This document shows positions 62,464-64,000 of a stretch of DNA of 64,000 nucleotides, in pieces. The stretch is from a virus. Where the stretch lies: positions 1 to 64,000 of the IMG/VR virus record IMGVR_UViG_3300042445_001685; one strand, given 5' to 3'. A model generated the notes under the pieces. The model saw nothing but the letters and a program-made list of their open reading frames with translations. It made no database searches and was not told the origin of the DNA. Position numbers and translations under genes: made by a program. Every line of letters begins with the position of its first letter. Position 1 is the first letter of the stretch.

Positions 62464-63173
62464 TAACTACGAAATATCCCCTTTTTAATCATTTTACTTA
62501 CTACTCTTGAAGAAGCAGTTTCTAATGACTTTTTGGTAGATACTCCGATTGTTGATTGATTGAATTTTGTATCGTCGAGTCCGTCTAGTAGATTTGCTTT
62601 CTTCACTGTAACTGCTTCACCGGAACCTGATCCAGTAATTATTTCACCAGTTTGTGCATCCACAAATCTTATCTGTAACCCTATTATTGTTTTTTGTTTT
62701 ATTTCTATTCCGTTGCCTCCTATTTCTTCATCTTCTCCAACTGAGAAATCATATACTTCAATGTATACAAAATATCTAGCTAAAACAACATTTCCTTTGA
62801 CAACTATTTTATTTGATGAGATTCCTTTTGCTGATGCTTTATCTTGAGCAATCATGTTTTGTTTTATCTCATTTCTTTCTTCTGTAAATACAAATCTATT
62901 TGTTGATTCTAAATACTCTAATACAATATTTGAAACCCCTAAACCAACTCTTTTGTCTTTTAATTCAGGATACATTTCATATAACTCTTCATTAATACCA
63001 ATTTTTAATATTTGAATTGGTATTTGAATAGTATCAGTATAATCAGATACAACTTCTAGAGACTGTTTCTTTTCGAAATCAGCCTTATACTCTTCAGTTT
63101 TAGTAGATCCTACCTTTTGGGCACAACCTACTATACTGAAAGCTAGAAATAATATTGTGAATAATCTTACCAA
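62463..63173 (-). CDS. CsgG-family lipoprotein
   Basis: 236 residues. Lipobox IVGC at Cys 17. The CsgG-type core has GLGVSNIVLEYLESTNRFVF (about 78-97) and VVKGNVVLARYFVYIEVYDF. CsgG forms the curli export channel in the outer membrane. Phage versions might build a pore or help export of phage-coded surface proteins. The neighbouring secreted proteins fit that idea. Confidence 0.75.
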   Translation of the reverse strand: MVRLFTILFLAFSIVGCAQKVGSTKTEEYKADFEKKQSLEVVSDYTDTIQIPIQILKIGINEELYEMYPELKDKRVGLGVSNIVLEYLESTNRFVFTEERNEIKQNMIAQDKASAKGISSNKIVVKGNVVLARYFVYIEVYDFSVGEDEEIGGNGIEIKQKTIIGLQIRFVDAQTGEIITGSGSGEAVTVKKANLLDGLDDTKFNQSTIGVSTKKSLETASSRVVSKMIKKGIFRS

Positions 63174-63490
63174 GGTTCTTCTTCTGTTTTTGGTTTAGCT
63201 GGAGCAGGTGCTGCTTGAACAGGTGCTGCTTGTTGCTTAACGTTGTTAGAGTTTGAATTGTTTGATTGTTGTTTTTGTTGGTTAGTGTTATTGTTTTGTA
63301 AGTTAATAACAACAGGTGCTGCAGCTGGAGCTGCTACTTCAGTTTTTGGTTCTTCTTTATCTTCAGAGTGACCTCCAAATAGTTGTGTTGATAACCAAAT
63401 ACCTCCTCCACCAATTACTGTAGTTAATGTTCCAATAATTGTTTTTTTCAATCCTGACCAAGTACCGTCGTTGTTTGTTTCTTCTGACAT
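63167..63490 (-). CDS. Membrane-anchored low-complexity protein, 107 aa
   Basis: A membrane segment (TIIGTLTTVIGGGGIWLSTQ, about 17-36) and an Ala/Pro/Asn/Gln-rich tail. It overlaps the CsgG-like gene by 7 bases. Probably an envelope component; no family recognised. Confidence 0.6.
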   Translation of the reverse strand: MSEETNNDGTWSGLKKTIIGTLTTVIGGGGIWLSTQLFGGHSEDKEEPKTEVAAPAAAPVVINLQNNNTNQQKQQSNNSNSNNVKQQAAPVQAAPAPAKPKTEEEPW

Positions 63491-63493
63491 AGC

Positions 63494-64000
63494 TTATTTT
63501 TTTATTATTTTAAATGTTTTTGCGAAGTTCTTACTTCTTATATTTAATAAATAGTTACCACTTGGGTAAGCAGTTAAATCTCCATAAGTAGTATTAGGTC
63601 CTTTTGCAAAACGCTCTTTCCTTATATTTAGAAGATTACCTCCCATATCGAAGATTATGATTTCATAATCCCCACTTACCGGTAAAGACATCTCCATTGT
63701 TACAATTCCGTCTGTAGGTACTGGGTATGCTCTTCCATGGATTCCATCTTCATCTAATGGTGCTGCATTTCTATTATAGTTGATATATCCATCCGTATTA
63801 GTTACAGCGATATCCCACCCCTGTACATCTCCTGCTGTCTTTCTTCCTACTGTTATAGGAGTCTGAGCCCAGTTAGTACTAAGTACTGTGAATTTTAATA
63901 TGAATAGTTCTGTTGGATTTGTTATAGAATGCTGTCCATGAGTCTTATCATACCCACCCCATCTTACTTTTCCACTTCCAGTATCCATTGTATATGTTAA
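63494..64000 (-). CDS. Protein with T9SS-type C-terminal domain, 5' end outside window
   Basis: The frame is open to the window edge, so the true start is outside. The visible part has a cohesin-like strand pattern and ends with about 75 residues that fit the type IX secretion type-A sorting domain: YPVPTDGIVTMEMSLPVSG, IIIFDMGGNLLNIRKE and YPSGNYLLNIRSKNFAKTFK. Such domains direct Bacteroidota proteins through the outer membrane. A phage gene with one suggests surface display or a virion adhesin. Confidence 0.7.
   Translation of the reverse strand, partial: LTYTMDTGSGKVRWGGYDKTHGQHSITNPTELFILKFTVLSTNWAQTPITVGRKTAGDVQGWDIAVTNTDGYINYNRNAAPLDEDGIHGRAYPVPTDGIVTMEMSLPVSGDYEIIIFDMGGNLLNIRKERFAKGPNTTYGDLTAYPSGNYLLNIRSKNFAKTFKIIKK

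Noticed and set aside
1-64000. Integrase, attachment sites, transposase or insertion sequences
   Set aside because: None recognised; there are no integrase or transposase motifs and no long terminal direct repeats in the window.

Overview
The window is part of the genome of a large, low-GC tailed bacteriophage whose host is almost certainly a member of the Bacteroidota, most likely a Flavobacterium-like bacterium. Four things point there. (1) About thirty promoters read TTG - exactly 20 nt - TATMTTTAGG (M = A or C), a phage version of the Bacteroidota -33/-7 promoter. (2) Start codons are preceded by A-rich leaders, not Shine-Dalgarno sites. (3) Some families are typical of that phylum: DUF4494, a histone-H1-like Hc1 protein, a CsgG-type lipoprotein and a type IX secretion C-terminal domain. 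(4) Phage functions are present: family A DNA polymerase, DUF3310, DUF932, a lysis cassette and a huge tRNA array. No capsid, portal, terminase or tail genes were recognised, so this looks like the replication, metabolism, lysis and tRNA portion of the genome.

Every protein gene I accept is on the minus strand, so transcription runs from high to low coordinates. The only plus-strand unit I can support is a candidate non-coding RNA at 557-757 with its own promoter. From the right end: 57.3-64 kb holds envelope and secreted proteins (a T9SS-tailed protein, a CsgG-like lipoprotein, a low-complexity outer-membrane-type protein), a thioredoxin and QueC. 52.2-57.2 kb is a tRNA array: 24 regular tRNAs covering all 20 amino acids, five irregular tRNA-like genes, an HNH endonuclease and many structured spacer RNAs. 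43-52 kb has an RNA-repair set (RNA ligase, polynucleotide kinase, a cyclic-phosphate receiver-domain protein), two metallophosphoesterases, secreted hydrolases and a structured RNA of about 310 nt. 30-42 kb is a 7-deazaguanine pathway (QueF, PurN-like formyltransferase, DpdA-like transglycosylase, FolE, QueE, QueD) plus ThyA, a MazG-like enzyme, a phosphoribosyltransferase and a secreted nuclease. 22-30 kb has DNA polymerase, GroES, GroEL, Hc1 and the lysis genes. 8.8-21 kb is a saccharide operon that looks able to build and transfer a branched 3,6-dideoxy sugar. 0-8.8 kb holds small early-type genes, an SPFH protein, a DUF932 protein and two clusters of a 12-nt-phased GGGT repeat.

How the parts may work together (inference): GTP is converted by FolE, QueD, QueE, QueC and QueF to preQ1. 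The DpdA-like enzyme would place a 7-deazaguanine in phage DNA, and the neighbouring formyltransferase predicts a formylated preQ1 product that could block host restriction. The tRNA array with the ligase, kinase and cyclic-phosphate proteins fits defence against host tRNA-cleaving systems. The sugar operon could glycosylate virion, DNA or host surface.

The most novel material is non-coding: phased GGGT repeats, the plus-strand hairpin RNA, the pseudoknotted RNA at 50.6-50.9 kb, and a family of helix-closed RNAs interleaved with the tRNAs, at least two of which (52.9 and 57.2 kb) appear homologous.
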